Positions 8,603-16,941 of a DNA stretch of 64,000 nt are shown in pieces. This DNA is from GCA-002282575 sp964493995. GTDB lineage: Bacteria > Pseudomonadota > Gammaproteobacteria > Thiomicrospirales > Thiomicrospiraceae. Within the stretch, counting starts at the first letter, position 1. The number at the start of each line of letters is the position of its first letter. The notes under the pieces were generated by a model, which ran no database searches, was not told the DNA's origin, and worked only from the letters and a program-made list of their open reading frames with translations. Made by a program: the position numbers and the translations under genes. The DNA is taken from contig CAZBQD010000004.1 in assembly GCA_964493995.1 (NCBI GenBank), positions 8,495 through 72,494 of the forward strand. Direction: 5' to 3'.

Positions 8603-9436
8603 CTAAAAACATCCCGCGCGATAATCACTAAAAGCTTTTCGAATTTCCGCTTCACTATTCATAACAAAAGGCCCACCGGCGACAATCGGCTCATGCAAGG
8701 GCTTGGCAGAAACCAGCAGAAAAGCGCTATTCGCCTGTGCTTCAACAACTAACCGTTCCCCTTCTATCGATAACACCCCCAACTCTGCTGCTGCCAAGGT
8801 TACATCAGCACTGGCAATCTTTCCCTCATAAACATAAATATAAGCATGATGCCCCGACTGAATATCAAAAGTCAGTGTTTGCGCCTCAGTCACTTTGATG
8901 TCCAAAATCATCGGTTGCGTTACTTCTCGCTGAATCGGTCCAAACAGCCCTGCAAAAGTTCCCGCAATCACTTTGACTGCATAACCTTGCCCGCTGCTCC
9001 AAACAGGAATAGCATCTGCTGCTATGTCAGCCCAATCGGGCTCCAACATTTTTTGTTCGCGAGGCAAATTCAACCAGAACTGAAAACCCCACATCAGCCC
9101 CGCTTCTTGCGCCGGCATTTCAGAATGAATGATGCCCTTACCCGCACGCATCCATTGCACACCACCCGCTTCAACCACCCCTCGGTTGCCTCGATTATCC
9201 TGATGTTCCATGCGACCAGCCAACATGTAAGTGATGGTCTCGAAACCGCGATGCGGATGCGCCGGGAATCCGGCAATATAATCGCTAGCCTCATTCGAAC
9301 CAAATTCATCTAACATCAACCAAGGATCAAGGCGCTGATGATGTTCCGAAGTGATGACTCGGCGCAACTTGACCCCAGCACCATCACTGGCATGCTGACC
9401 CTTAACCCGCTGTTCGATGCGTTTTTCGATCCACAT
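8603..9436 (-). CDS. Pirin family protein (quercetinase-like cupin)
   Basis: With the start at 9436 the protein has 277 residues. Two ATGs are adjacent (9439 and 9436); a good GGGAGG is better spaced from the second. The cupin metal site of pirins is visible: His60 and His62 in FPAHPHRGFETITYML and His104 and Glu106 in GKGIIHSEMP. Characterised bacterial pirins bind Fe or Ni, and some open the flavonol quercetin with dioxygen; others bind metabolic enzymes. The divergent LysR gene and downstream nitroreductase suggest an aromatic-, quinone- or stress-responsive unit, which is an inference. An N-terminal extension up to 9544 is possible in the frame but would run into the regulator's promoter region. 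Confidence 0.9.
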   Translation of the reverse strand: MWIEKRIEQRVKGQHASDGAGVKLRRVITSEHHQRLDPWLMLDEFGSNEASDYIAGFPAHPHRGFETITYMLAGRMEHQDNRGNRGVVEAGGVQWMRAGKGIIHSEMPAQEAGLMWGFQFWLNLPREQKMLEPDWADIAADAIPVWSSGQGYAVKVIAGTFAGLFGPIQREVTQPMILDIKVTEAQTLTFDIQSGHHAYIYVYEGKIASADVTLAAAELGVLSIEGERLVVEAQANSAFLLVSAKPLHEPIVAGGPFVMNSEAEIRKAFSDYRAGCF

Positions 9437-9518
9437 CATTGCCTCCCATGTCATCAACCATGCAAAAAAATTGCTATTTATACCCATTAAAGTTATTATA
9501 GCCAGGAGAATACAACAA

Positions 9519-9532
9519 TTAAATCGAATTAA
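9519..9532. promoter_or_regulatory. Candidate LysR-type regulator box
   Basis: Between the divergent pirin and lysR genes the sequence TTAAATCGAATTAA is a near-perfect palindrome (12 of 14 positions) with the T-N11-A spacing usual for LysR-type operators. It starts 45 bp upstream of the regulator's start codon. The call rests on shape and position alone. Confidence 0.35.
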
Positions 9533-9563
9533 ACTGCACTTCAATCCAAAGAGATTAAATACA

Positions 9564-10442
9564 ATGAAAACTCAACTTGAACATTGGCGCGTTTTGGATG
9601 CGGTGATTAGCTGCGGTGGCGTCAGTCAAGCGGCAAAAGCCCTATTTCGCACCCAATCCGCCGTGAGTTACAGCTTAAAACAGCTAGAAGAACAAGCCGG
9701 CGTTGAGTTACTGGTACTCGTTGGGCGCAAATTACAGTTGACGCCTGCTGGCTATCAACTGTTACAAGAAGCGCGTCAAATTTTGCAACGTATGCAACTG
9801 CTCGATGAACAAACCACGCTGCTATCGCAAGGGATTGAATCGACCATCACCATCGCCATTGAGCAAATTGCCCCCATGCAACCTATTCTCAAAGCGCTTG
9901 AAGCGATACAAGACCGCTACCCTCACATTAATTTGCACTGGCATGAGTTAATTCTGTCAGAAGTTGATACTGCCTTCCATCAATACAACGCCGACTTAAT
10001 TATTGCCACTCACGTGCCCTTAAATCATACCGGCAAAGAATGGTTAAAAGTCGATTTGATTGGCGTGGTTTCCAAACATCACCCGCTCGCCAAGGCAGAA
10101 TCGATTGAATTGAATGATTTGGCCGAATACACGCAAGTGGTGGTTCGAGATAAAGGCAAAGGGGACAAAGATACCGGTTGGCTAGCGAGTCCTAAGCGTT
10201 ACACGGTAGACAACATTCACACCGCCCAACAAATGGTACACGCTGGCTTGGCCTACGCTTGGCTACCAGAACACGCCATTGCTCAACCGGTCAACAAGGG
10301 GCAATTAGTTAAACTAGCACTGACCGAAGGCGACCTACAAGAAGCACGCTTAAAGGTCATTTTGAACCCCACGAAATCTCAAGGGGAAGTGGTGAACACG
10401 CTGCGCGATCAACTAATGAAAGTTATTGAAAGCAAAAAGTAA
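9564..10442 (+). CDS. LysR family transcriptional regulator
   Basis: From the ATG at 9564 the protein has 292 residues, normal for the family. The N-terminal winged helix-turn-helix is clear (LDAVISCGGVSQAAKALFRTQ then SAVSYSLKQLEEQAGVELL, residues about 10-48), followed by the linker helix and a periplasmic-binding-protein-like effector domain (about 90-290). Like most LysR regulators it is divergent from its likely target, here the pirin-nitroreductase operon. The effector is unknown. Starts further upstream overlap the pirin promoter region and have no ribosome-binding site. Confidence 0.9.
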   Translation: MKTQLEHWRVLDAVISCGGVSQAAKALFRTQSAVSYSLKQLEEQAGVELLVLVGRKLQLTPAGYQLLQEARQILQRMQLLDEQTTLLSQGIESTITIAIEQIAPMQPILKALEAIQDRYPHINLHWHELILSEVDTAFHQYNADLIIATHVPLNHTGKEWLKVDLIGVVSKHHPLAKAESIELNDLAEYTQVVVRDKGKGDKDTGWLASPKRYTVDNIHTAQQMVHAGLAYAWLPEHAIAQPVNKGQLVKLALTEGDLQEARLKVILNPTKSQGEVVNTLRDQLMKVIESKK

Positions 10443-10456
10443 ACTGAATAACTTAT

Positions 10457-10481
10457 CTACGCTAGCAAACTGCTAGCGTAG
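10457..10481. terminator. Hairpin between convergent lysR and sufS
   Basis: A perfect 10-bp inverted repeat (CTACGCTAGC with its complement, 5-nt loop AAACT) covers the sufS stop codon and the gap to lysR. There is no clear T run on either side, so it may be a weak or protein-assisted terminator or an mRNA-stabilising stem. Confidence 0.5.
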
Positions 10482-11672
10482 CATATCCACCGCCATTTCA
10501 ACACCTGCCACCAATTTATCAATATCACTCGGCTGATTGTAAACAGCAAAAGAAGCACGCACCGTCGCGGGAACTTGGTAGCGTTGCATCACGGGCTGGG
10601 CGCAATGATGACTGGCGCGCAGGCAAATCTGCTCATAACCCAATAATGTCGCCATGTCGGACGGATGCACGCCATCGACAATGAAAGAGACCACCGCTTC
10701 TTTATGTGCCGCCGTACCAACAATACGCAAGCCATCAATCTGCTGCAATGCCTGAGTCGCCTGCGCCAATAAGGCTTGCTCATGCGCCATGATTTCAGAC
10801 CATCCTAAAGACTCGACAAAGGCAATCGCTGGTGCTAAGGCCAATACCCCTTCGATATTCGGTGTACCCGCTTCAAATTTGTAAGGAATATCGTTAAACG
10901 TTGTTTTTTCAAGCGTGACAGTGCGAATCATATCTCCACCGCCCATATAAGGCGGCAGAGCCTCTAACCAAGCACGCTTGCCATAAAGCACGCCCACACC
11001 AGTCGGGCCATAGAGTTTATGACCCGAAAAGACGAGAAAATCACAATCCCACGCCTGCACATCAATCGGCATATGTGCAATGGCTTGCGCGGCATCGACC
11101 AAAATAATCATGTCTGGGCGCACGGCTCTGACACGCGCAATCATCTGCTGCACGGGATTGACCGTACCCAAGGCATTAGACACGGCTGTAAACGCAAACA
11201 CCTTCACATCAGGTGTTAACTGAGACTCTAAGTCATCTAATAACAGCTCACCATTATCTGCCAAATACAGCGACTTAACCTGAATGCCTTGATCGGCCAA
11301 CAACTGCCAAGGCACAATGTTGGCATGATGCTCCATCTCGGTAATCAGTACCGCATCGCCCGCATTAAGCAGTTTTCCCAGGCCGGCAGCCACCAAATTA
11401 ATGCTTTGTGTTGTGCCGGTAGTAAAAACCACCTCTTCACGTTCAGCAGCGTTAATAAAGCGCTTCACCGCATCGCGTGTTGCTTCAAAATCGGCTGTAG
11501 CCCGCTCACTCAGTGGATAGAGTCCTCGGTGAATATTGGAATAGCCCATTTCATAAAAACGCTGCGCTGTTTCAATCACCGAACGCGGTTTTTGCGTGCT
11601 ACTGGCACTATCCAACCACACCAAATCAGGCTGATGCGAAAAGATGGGAAACTGCTCGCGCACCGATAACAT
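10473..11672 (-). CDS. sufS: Cysteine desulfurase SufS
   Basis: This 399-residue PLP enzyme releases sulfur from cysteine as a persulfide for Fe-S cluster assembly. The PLP lysine is Lys219 in SGHKLYGPTG, the PLP-stacking segment is TEMEHHANIVPWQ (111-123), and the persulfide cysteine is Cys357 in RASHHCAQP. The common group II motif is R-x-G-HHCA; here the Gly is Ser. It is last in sufB-sufC-sufD-sufS, overlapping sufD by one base (TAATG). Neither sufE nor sufU, the usual sulfur-transfer partners, is adjacent. Confidence 0.95.
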   Translation of the reverse strand: MLSVREQFPIFSHQPDLVWLDSASSTQKPRSVIETAQRFYEMGYSNIHRGLYPLSERATADFEATRDAVKRFINAAEREEVVFTTGTTQSINLVAAGLGKLLNAGDAVLITEMEHHANIVPWQLLADQGIQVKSLYLADNGELLLDDLESQLTPDVKVFAFTAVSNALGTVNPVQQMIARVRAVRPDMIILVDAAQAIAHMPIDVQAWDCDFLVFSGHKLYGPTGVGVLYGKRAWLEALPPYMGGGDMIRTVTLEKTTFNDIPYKFEAGTPNIEGVLALAPAIAFVESLGWSEIMAHEQALLAQATQALQQIDGLRIVGTAAHKEAVVSFIVDGVHPSDMATLLGYEQICLRASHHCAQPVMQRYQVPATVRASFAVYNQPSDIDKLVAGVEMAVDMLR

Positions 11673-12943
11673 TAGCGCATCGCCTCAGTCAATTTTTGCT
11701 GAATCAACGACTGCCAAGCCTCAGCCACTTCTGGCACGGCAACGTCCGACAGTGCCGCTTGCGCAAACGCCGCAGAGACCATCAAACGAGCCGTTGCTTC
11801 TGGAATACCACGTGCACGCAAGTAGAAAATTTGCGTTTCATCGAGCGTGCCGCTGGTCACGCCGTGGGTACAACGCACGTCATCGGCATAAATTTCGAGC
11901 TGTGGTTTACTGTTCGCTTGCGCGGTGGGCGATAACAACAGATTGTTGGTGGCCATATTGGCATCGGTTTTATCAGCCCCTTTTTCCACCAAAATATCGC
12001 CATGGAAAACACCATTGGCTTGACCACCAACAGCAAAGCGATGCAACTGCTCAGAACGCGCATTCAAACAAGCATGACGCGTATGGGTGCGCACATCTTG
12101 CGTTTGTTTCGCCAGCGCCACCACACCGGTGGCCATGTTCGACTCGGCATTTTCGCCCAATACATTTACCGTGAAGTGTTGACGAGATAAGAGGCCACTG
12201 GTCATCAACGAGCGTTGTATCAAACGCGAATCGCGCTGAAGACTCGCTGTTCTCCAGCCAAAGCTGTAAGCCGAATCGGCTAAATCGTGCCACAATAAAT
12301 GCGTCAACTGCGAATTGTCAGACACGTCTAACTGCGTGTGCATAAAAATCACGCCATCCGACGCACCGCTCATCACTTCAATCAGAGTCAGTTCGGCACT
12401 TTTTCCTAAGGTCACGGACAAAGCTAACGACTGCCCCACACCTGCTTCACCCAAACAACGCACCACAATCGGACGTTCAATACGCTTATTGTTAGCCACC
12501 TCGATCACTAACTGAGCACTCAATCCCGCCACAGCCAGCGAGGCGAAGGCGTCTCCCGCTAATGCCTGTGGCAGTGCGTTGACAGCAACATTTTGTACGC
12601 TTAGCCCAGCCGGTAAGTCAGTTAATGAACTCGACAAATGCTCACTGAACTTTCCATTAACCCAAACCAACTGGATGGCATCATCGGGCAGACTTAACTC
12701 AGGCAAAGTGACCGATGGCGCTACCTGCTCATTAGCCCATTGCAGTGGCAGCTTCCAAAACCCAGCCAAGCGGGTGTATTTCCAATCTTCATCTCGTGCG
12801 GTCGGCAGTGTGGCTTGGCCAAAACCCTGCAGCGCCTCTTGCTGCGCGACACTGACCGAGCGTGTGGCTTGCCAATCACTCAGTAAGGCCTGTAAACGCT
12901 GTTGCGCCTGCTCAGAGGGGTTAAGCAGTGGCGAGTGCGTCAT
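11672..12943 (-). CDS. sufD: Fe-S cluster assembly scaffold subunit SufD
   Basis: SufD forms the SufBC2D scaffold with SufB and SufC and is needed for iron acquisition in assembly. The start at 12943 gives 423 residues and is set by GAGGAG seven bases upstream; it overlaps the end of sufC by 23 bp. A frame start at 12982 would add residues with no homology to the family. The C-terminal beta-helix core contains the conserved CTHGVTSGTLDETQIFYLRA segment, including the His needed in E. coli SufD, and GIPEATARLM. The N-terminal half is divergent, as usual in SufD. Confidence 0.93.
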   Translation of the reverse strand: MTHSPLLNPSEQAQQRLQALLSDWQATRSVSVAQQEALQGFGQATLPTARDEDWKYTRLAGFWKLPLQWANEQVAPSVTLPELSLPDDAIQLVWVNGKFSEHLSSSLTDLPAGLSVQNVAVNALPQALAGDAFASLAVAGLSAQLVIEVANNKRIERPIVVRCLGEAGVGQSLALSVTLGKSAELTLIEVMSGASDGVIFMHTQLDVSDNSQLTHLLWHDLADSAYSFGWRTASLQRDSRLIQRSLMTSGLLSRQHFTVNVLGENAESNMATGVVALAKQTQDVRTHTRHACLNARSEQLHRFAVGGQANGVFHGDILVEKGADKTDANMATNNLLLSPTAQANSKPQLEIYADDVRCTHGVTSGTLDETQIFYLRARGIPEATARLMVSAAFAQAALSDVAVPEVAEAWQSLIQQKLTEAMR

Positions 12944-13670
12944 AACCCAACTCCTCGATTTGCGCAACCAACTCCATACCACCCGATTTCACGATGCGAC
13001 CTTGATACAAAATATGAATCACATCCGGTGCCACATATTCTAATAAGCGTTGATAATGCGTGACCAAAACAAAACCACGATCCGGCGAACGCATGGCATT
13101 CACGCCTTGGGCGACCGCTTTCAGCGCATCAATATCCAAACCCGAATCAGTTTCATCCAAAATACACAAGCTTGGCTCTAATAAGGCCATTTGTAACATG
13201 TCATTACGTTTCTTCTCACCACCGGAAAAGCCGACGTTCACATCACGTTCTAAAAACTCCTGGCGCATGCCCAACAGCTTCATTTTTTCTTGAACGAGTT
13301 GACTGAATTCAAACATATCCAACTCAGGCAAACCCTTAGCAGTGCGCACAGCATTTACCGCTGTTTGCAAAAATAGCTTATTGCTCACACCGGGAATTTC
13401 GACCGGATATTGAAAAGCCAAAAACAGACCCGCTTGAGCGCGTTCTTCAGGATCCATGTCAAGTAAATCTTCACCATTCAGCGAAGCCGAACCACCGGTA
13501 ACTTCATAATCCTCACGACCCGCCAGCACCGATGCTAACGAACTTTTACCCGCGCCATTAGGCCCCATAATCGCATGCACTTCACCCGCTTTGATGCTTA
13601 AATTCAGCCCACGCAATACGTCTTTTTCGGCAACCGTCGCCTGCAAATTTTCAACTTCTAATAACATCAT
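12921..13670 (-). CDS. sufC: Fe-S cluster assembly ATPase SufC
   Basis: The 249-residue ABC-type ATPase drives conformational change in the SufBCD scaffold. All nucleotide motifs are present: Walker A GPNGAGKSS (about 36-44), Q-loop FQYPVEIPGV, signature FSGGEKKRN and Walker B CILDETDSGLD, the last two in the form specific to SufC. It begins with two adjacent ATGs (13670, 13667) overlapping the sufB stop by 4 bp and continues into sufD with a 23-bp overlap, so the operon is tightly coupled. Confidence 0.96.
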   Translation of the reverse strand: MMLLEVENLQATVAEKDVLRGLNLSIKAGEVHAIMGPNGAGKSSLASVLAGREDYEVTGGSASLNGEDLLDMDPEERAQAGLFLAFQYPVEIPGVSNKLFLQTAVNAVRTAKGLPELDMFEFSQLVQEKMKLLGMRQEFLERDVNVGFSGGEKKRNDMLQMALLEPSLCILDETDSGLDIDALKAVAQGVNAMRSPDRGFVLVTHYQRLLEYVAPDVIHILYQGRIVKSGGMELVAQIEELGYDALATA

Positions 13671-15148
13671 CCCACACTTCCTTCCAAACTGATGGCTAGT
13701 AACTTCTCGGCTTCAACGGCAAATTCCAATGGCAACTTTTGAAACACTTCTTTACAAAAGCCATTCACAATCATCGAAATTGCATCTTCTTCACGAATGC
13801 CGCGTTGCGCACAATAGAAAAGCTGATCCTCGCCCACATTCGATGTCGTCGCTTCATGTTCAACCTGCGCTGTGGCGTTTTGCACTTCTAAATAAGGGAA
13901 AGTATGCGCGCCACAGGTCTTGCCGATGAGCATCGAGTCACACTGGGTAAAATTACGTGCACCTTCCGCGGTGGGTAAAATTTTGACCAAGCCACGATAG
14001 ACGTTTTCGCTTTTGCCGGCGCTAATACCTTTAGAAATAATGGTACTTTTAGTACGTTTGCCAATGTGAATCATCTTAGTGCCGGTATCAGCTTGCTGAC
14101 GACGATTGGTAAGTGCTACCGAATAGAATTCGCCCACGCTATCATCACCCTCTAACACACAGCTGGGGTACTTCCAGGTAATAGCAGAACCGGTTTCAGC
14201 CTGCGTCCACGACAATTTACTGCGCGCGCCTTTACAAATACCGCGCTTAGTCACGAAATTCAAAATACCGCCTTCGCAATTTTCATCGCCAGGGTACCAG
14301 TTTTGCACCGTCGAATACTTCACTTCGGCATCGGCATGCACAATCACTTCGACCACTGCCGCGTGTAATTGATAACTGTCACGCACAGGCGCCGAACAGC
14401 CTTCAATGTAACTCACCGAACTGCCCTCGTCGGCAATGACAATGGTGCGCTCGAACTGACCGGTTTTCGCTTCATTGATGCGGAAATAAGTCGATAATGG
14501 CACGGGACAATTCACACCTTTGGGAATGTAAACAAAGGTTCCATCCGAAGCCACCGCCGCATTCAAACAGGCAAAGAAGTTATCATGGTGCGGCACGACA
14601 GTACCGAGATATTTTTGTACTAATTCAGGATGATGTTGTACGGCATCTGAGAAAGAGCAGAAAATAACACCGTATTTTTCAAGTAAAGCACGGGATTTGG
14701 TGGTTGAAACCGACACCGAATCAAAAATGGCATCGACAGCAATTTCCGCGGCTTCTCCTTCAGCTCCCAAATGAATACCCAAGGCGGCAAAGGCCTTCGC
14801 CACTTCGGGATCGATCTCAGGTTCTTTCGGTGCCGCGCCAGCACTGGCACAACTATCACTGGTACAGCTTCCGCACTGGGGAGCTGAATAATAACTGTAA
14901 TCTTGATAGTCTAACGGTGTGTAGGTCGCTTTCGCCCAATGAGGTTCAGGCATGGTGAGCCAATGCTGGTAGGCTTTTAAGCGAAAATCTAACATCCACT
15001 GAGGTTCGTTCTTTTTCGCCGAAATGGCACGCACCACCGACTCGCTCAACCCTTTCGCAAAGGTCTCCACCAAGGTCTGGGTTACAAAACCTTCCTTATA
15101 GGTGGACTGCGCCCCTAACAAGTCTTCAATTTCAACTTGTGTTTGCAC
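13667..15148 (-). CDS. sufB: Fe-S cluster assembly scaffold SufB
   Basis: SufB is the subunit on which the nascent cluster is built. I chose the GTG at 15148 (493 residues) because AGGAG lies six bases upstream; a TTG at 15154 directly abuts that sequence and is less likely. The protein matches E. coli SufB throughout: AISAKKNEPQWMLDFRLKA, the Cys-rich loop (Cys92, Cys95, Cys100) after YSAPQ, SYIEGCSAPVRDS, and Cys412 in GKTCGAHTF, the position of the sulfur-accepting or cluster-ligating Cys in E. coli. It is the first gene of sufBCDS. A perfect type 1 IscR site lies 32 bp upstream, so cluster demand is expected to control this operon. Confidence 0.96.
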   Translation of the reverse strand: MQTQVEIEDLLGAQSTYKEGFVTQTLVETFAKGLSESVVRAISAKKNEPQWMLDFRLKAYQHWLTMPEPHWAKATYTPLDYQDYSYYSAPQCGSCTSDSCASAGAAPKEPEIDPEVAKAFAALGIHLGAEGEAAEIAVDAIFDSVSVSTTKSRALLEKYGVIFCSFSDAVQHHPELVQKYLGTVVPHHDNFFACLNAAVASDGTFVYIPKGVNCPVPLSTYFRINEAKTGQFERTIVIADEGSSVSYIEGCSAPVRDSYQLHAAVVEVIVHADAEVKYSTVQNWYPGDENCEGGILNFVTKRGICKGARSKLSWTQAETGSAITWKYPSCVLEGDDSVGEFYSVALTNRRQQADTGTKMIHIGKRTKSTIISKGISAGKSENVYRGLVKILPTAEGARNFTQCDSMLIGKTCGAHTFPYLEVQNATAQVEHEATTSNVGEDQLFYCAQRGIREEDAISMIVNGFCKEVFQKLPLEFAVEAEKLLAISLEGSVG

Positions 15149-15179
15149 CGTCAACTCCTAATCATTTATCGATTCATTA

Positions 15180-15204
15180 ATAGTTGACTATTTTAGTCAA
15201 CTAT
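15180..15204. promoter_or_regulatory. IscR type 1 operator upstream of sufB
   Basis: The site matches all 25 positions of the E. coli type 1 IscR consensus (ATASYYGACTRwwwYAGTCRRSTAT) and is a perfect palindrome, with arms ATAGTTGACT and AGTCAACTAT around a 5-nt AT centre. It lies 32-56 bp upstream of the sufB start, where a promoter is expected; on the minus strand a TAAAAT hexamer sits at its centre. In E. coli type 1 sites are bound by [2Fe-2S]-IscR, which represses. An intact iscR gene is present at 60702-61160. Confidence 0.9.
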
Positions 15205-15233
15205 TACCTCAAAAGTCCAGTTTTACCACTCCA

Positions 15234-16169
15234 TTACGGCCTTTTTTGGCAATTACTGATCGCTTTTGCTTGATCTAACAGCCAAGCCGCATAACCACCT
15301 GAATAATTGGCATTTCCTAAGGGATCTGTCATAGCTTCGTTCAGGTTGGGAGCTAAGGCTTTCAACCAATCCATCGCCTTGGGCTCTAACTGAGGCTCAC
15401 GCAACAAACAACGCAATTCACCGCTACGCAGGCGTTGCTCCAACTGTGCCACCGAAGCCGCTCCAATCGATTGCTCTGGCGTTTTCTGCACCATCGCCCC
15501 CTGAGTCAGCCCATAATGACGGAAAAAATATCGCCACGCATCATGCATCACCAGCAAGGGTTCTGCCTGCATCGGCTGAAGGAATTGTTTGGCTTGAGTG
15601 TCAGCTTGTTGAATATCACTGATTAATTGAAGCGCATTCTGACGATAACGATCTGCATTGGCGGCATCTCGAATCATCAATTCATCACGCAAGTGCCCGA
15701 CATATGCCTGAACAAGGGTCGGATCAAGCCATAAGTGCATATCCCAAGCACCCGAATGATGATGGTGCTCATGTCCGCCCGCCTGCTCCGCTTTTTGACG
15801 CATTTTGGCCTGTTGCACCGCCGTAGCCGGCAAGAATTGAATGCCGGCGGTATCGCGCATAGCCAGTTGTGGCGGCTTGATCTGCGTCATGGGTTTGACC
15901 AGCCAAGATTCAAAATCAGGCCCTACCCACAACACCAAATCGGCTTTTTCTAAACTCGCACGTTGAGAAGGCAATAGACTCATACCATGCGGCGATTGTT
16001 TCCCATCAACCAACACCACAGTATTGCCCTGGGTTCCTGCTAACAAACTCTGCGACAACATCGCTAAAGGCGGAATCGAGCTCACCACCGTCAAGGCTTG
16101 TGCCGATAAGGAACACAAGCTCAGGCTAACCCCTGCCAACAAAGCGCAAACTCTGGCACAATAGAACAT
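15234..16169 (-). CDS. znuA: Zinc ABC transporter substrate-binding protein ZnuA
   Basis: This 311-residue periplasmic protein captures Zn(II) for ZnuBC. It has a signal peptide (about 1-25, cleaved after AQA), three zinc ligands expected for the family (His61 in SPHG, His145 in DMHLWLDP, His209 in VMHDAW) and an acidic His-rich loop with HEHHHH at 133-138, typical of zinc rather than manganese binders. The gene is divergent from znuCB with only 37 bp between start codons. AAAGGA lies before the ATG. It runs toward the suf operon, which has its own IscR-controlled promoter. Confidence 0.93.
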   Translation of the reverse strand: MFYCARVCALLAGVSLSLCSLSAQALTVVSSIPPLAMLSQSLLAGTQGNTVVLVDGKQSPHGMSLLPSQRASLEKADLVLWVGPDFESWLVKPMTQIKPPQLAMRDTAGIQFLPATAVQQAKMRQKAEQAGGHEHHHHSGAWDMHLWLDPTLVQAYVGHLRDELMIRDAANADRYRQNALQLISDIQQADTQAKQFLQPMQAEPLLVMHDAWRYFFRHYGLTQGAMVQKTPEQSIGAASVAQLEQRLRSGELRCLLREPQLEPKAMDWLKALAPNLNEAMTDPLGNANYSGGYAAWLLDQAKAISNCQKRP

Positions 16170-16195
16170 CTTTTATCTTTCCTTTATTTAAGAAT

Positions 16196-16205
16196 GGCTA
16201 TAGCC
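16196..16205. promoter_or_regulatory. Palindrome in the znuA/znuC intergenic region
   Basis: The perfect 10-bp palindrome GGCTATAGCC ends one base before the znuC start codon, in the 37-bp region that must carry the controls for both znuA and znuCB unless promoters lie within the coding sequences. It does not resemble the enterobacterial Zur box, so its role is open. Confidence 0.25.
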
Positions 16206-16206
16206 G

Positions 16207-16941
16207 ATGCTAACATCTCATTATCCCCCGCTGATTGAAGCCCGTCAAATAGAACATCACTTTAACGGCCAACGCTTATTTGAACCCCTTAATATTCGTA
16301 TCGAGGCAGGACACTACATCAGTTTAATTGGCTTAAATGGAGCGGGAAAATCAACCCTGTTGCGTTTGTTATTAAAACTCATTCCCGCTCAACAGGGTGT
16401 GGTCGAACATCAGCCCCATTTACGCATTGGCTACGTGCCACAACGCTGGCATGCTAATGCGCAACTCCCCATCAGTGCGCGCGAGTTTTTAACCCTCAAC
16501 TTAAGCGCAACACCCACCACCGCTTCGCTAGATGATCTTATGACGACATGGCAATGCCAAGCTTTTGCCAAACAACCCATCCACACCCTATCAGGTGGAC
16601 AATGGCAACGTTTACTACTGGCACGGGCGCTGCTCAATCAACCGCAACTGCTTGCTTTAGATGAACCAACTCAAGGACTGGATTTACAATCCCAGCATGA
16701 CTTTTACCAACAACTGCAAAAACTGCATCAACAGGGAGTCACCATTTTAATGATTTCTCATGATTTGGCCCACGCTATGAGTTACAGTCAACGGGTCATT
16801 GCGCTGTCGGAGGGGCGAATCTGTTGTGATGGTGTCCCTCAAACACTGCTCAAAGATCCAGAATATCAACGGCGATTTGTCTGTGCACACCAAGATGCGA
16901 TGGTGCCTCACACTCACTGCGGACACAATCATCATGCCTGA
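16207..16941 (+). CDS. znuC: Zinc ABC transporter ATPase ZnuC
   Basis: The 244-residue cytoplasmic ATPase powers zinc uptake with ZnuB. Motifs are Walker A GLNGAGKST (about 39-47), signature LSGGQWQR, Walker B LLALDEPTQGLD and the switch His in MISHDLAHAM. The C-terminus is rich in His and Cys (HTHCGHNHHA), a metal-binding tail also seen in other ZnuC proteins. znuB starts 8 bp before its stop codon. The ribosome-binding site is weak, perhaps because the short intergenic region is crowded. Confidence 0.94.
   Translation: MLTSHYPPLIEARQIEHHFNGQRLFEPLNIRIEAGHYISLIGLNGAGKSTLLRLLLKLIPAQQGVVEHQPHLRIGYVPQRWHANAQLPISAREFLTLNLSATPTTASLDDLMTTWQCQAFAKQPIHTLSGGQWQRLLLARALLNQPQLLALDEPTQGLDLQSQHDFYQQLQKLHQQGVTILMISHDLAHAMSYSQRVIALSEGRICCDGVPQTLLKDPEYQRRFVCAHQDAMVPHTHCGHNHHA

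Noticed and set aside
8846..9313. A 155-residue plus-strand frame opposite pirin
   Set aside because: Antisense to a gene with clear metal-binding motifs; the translation looks random.
16150..16220. Zur box between znuA and znuC
   Set aside because: I found nothing close to the enterobacterial Zur motif; the palindrome there differs in sequence and size.
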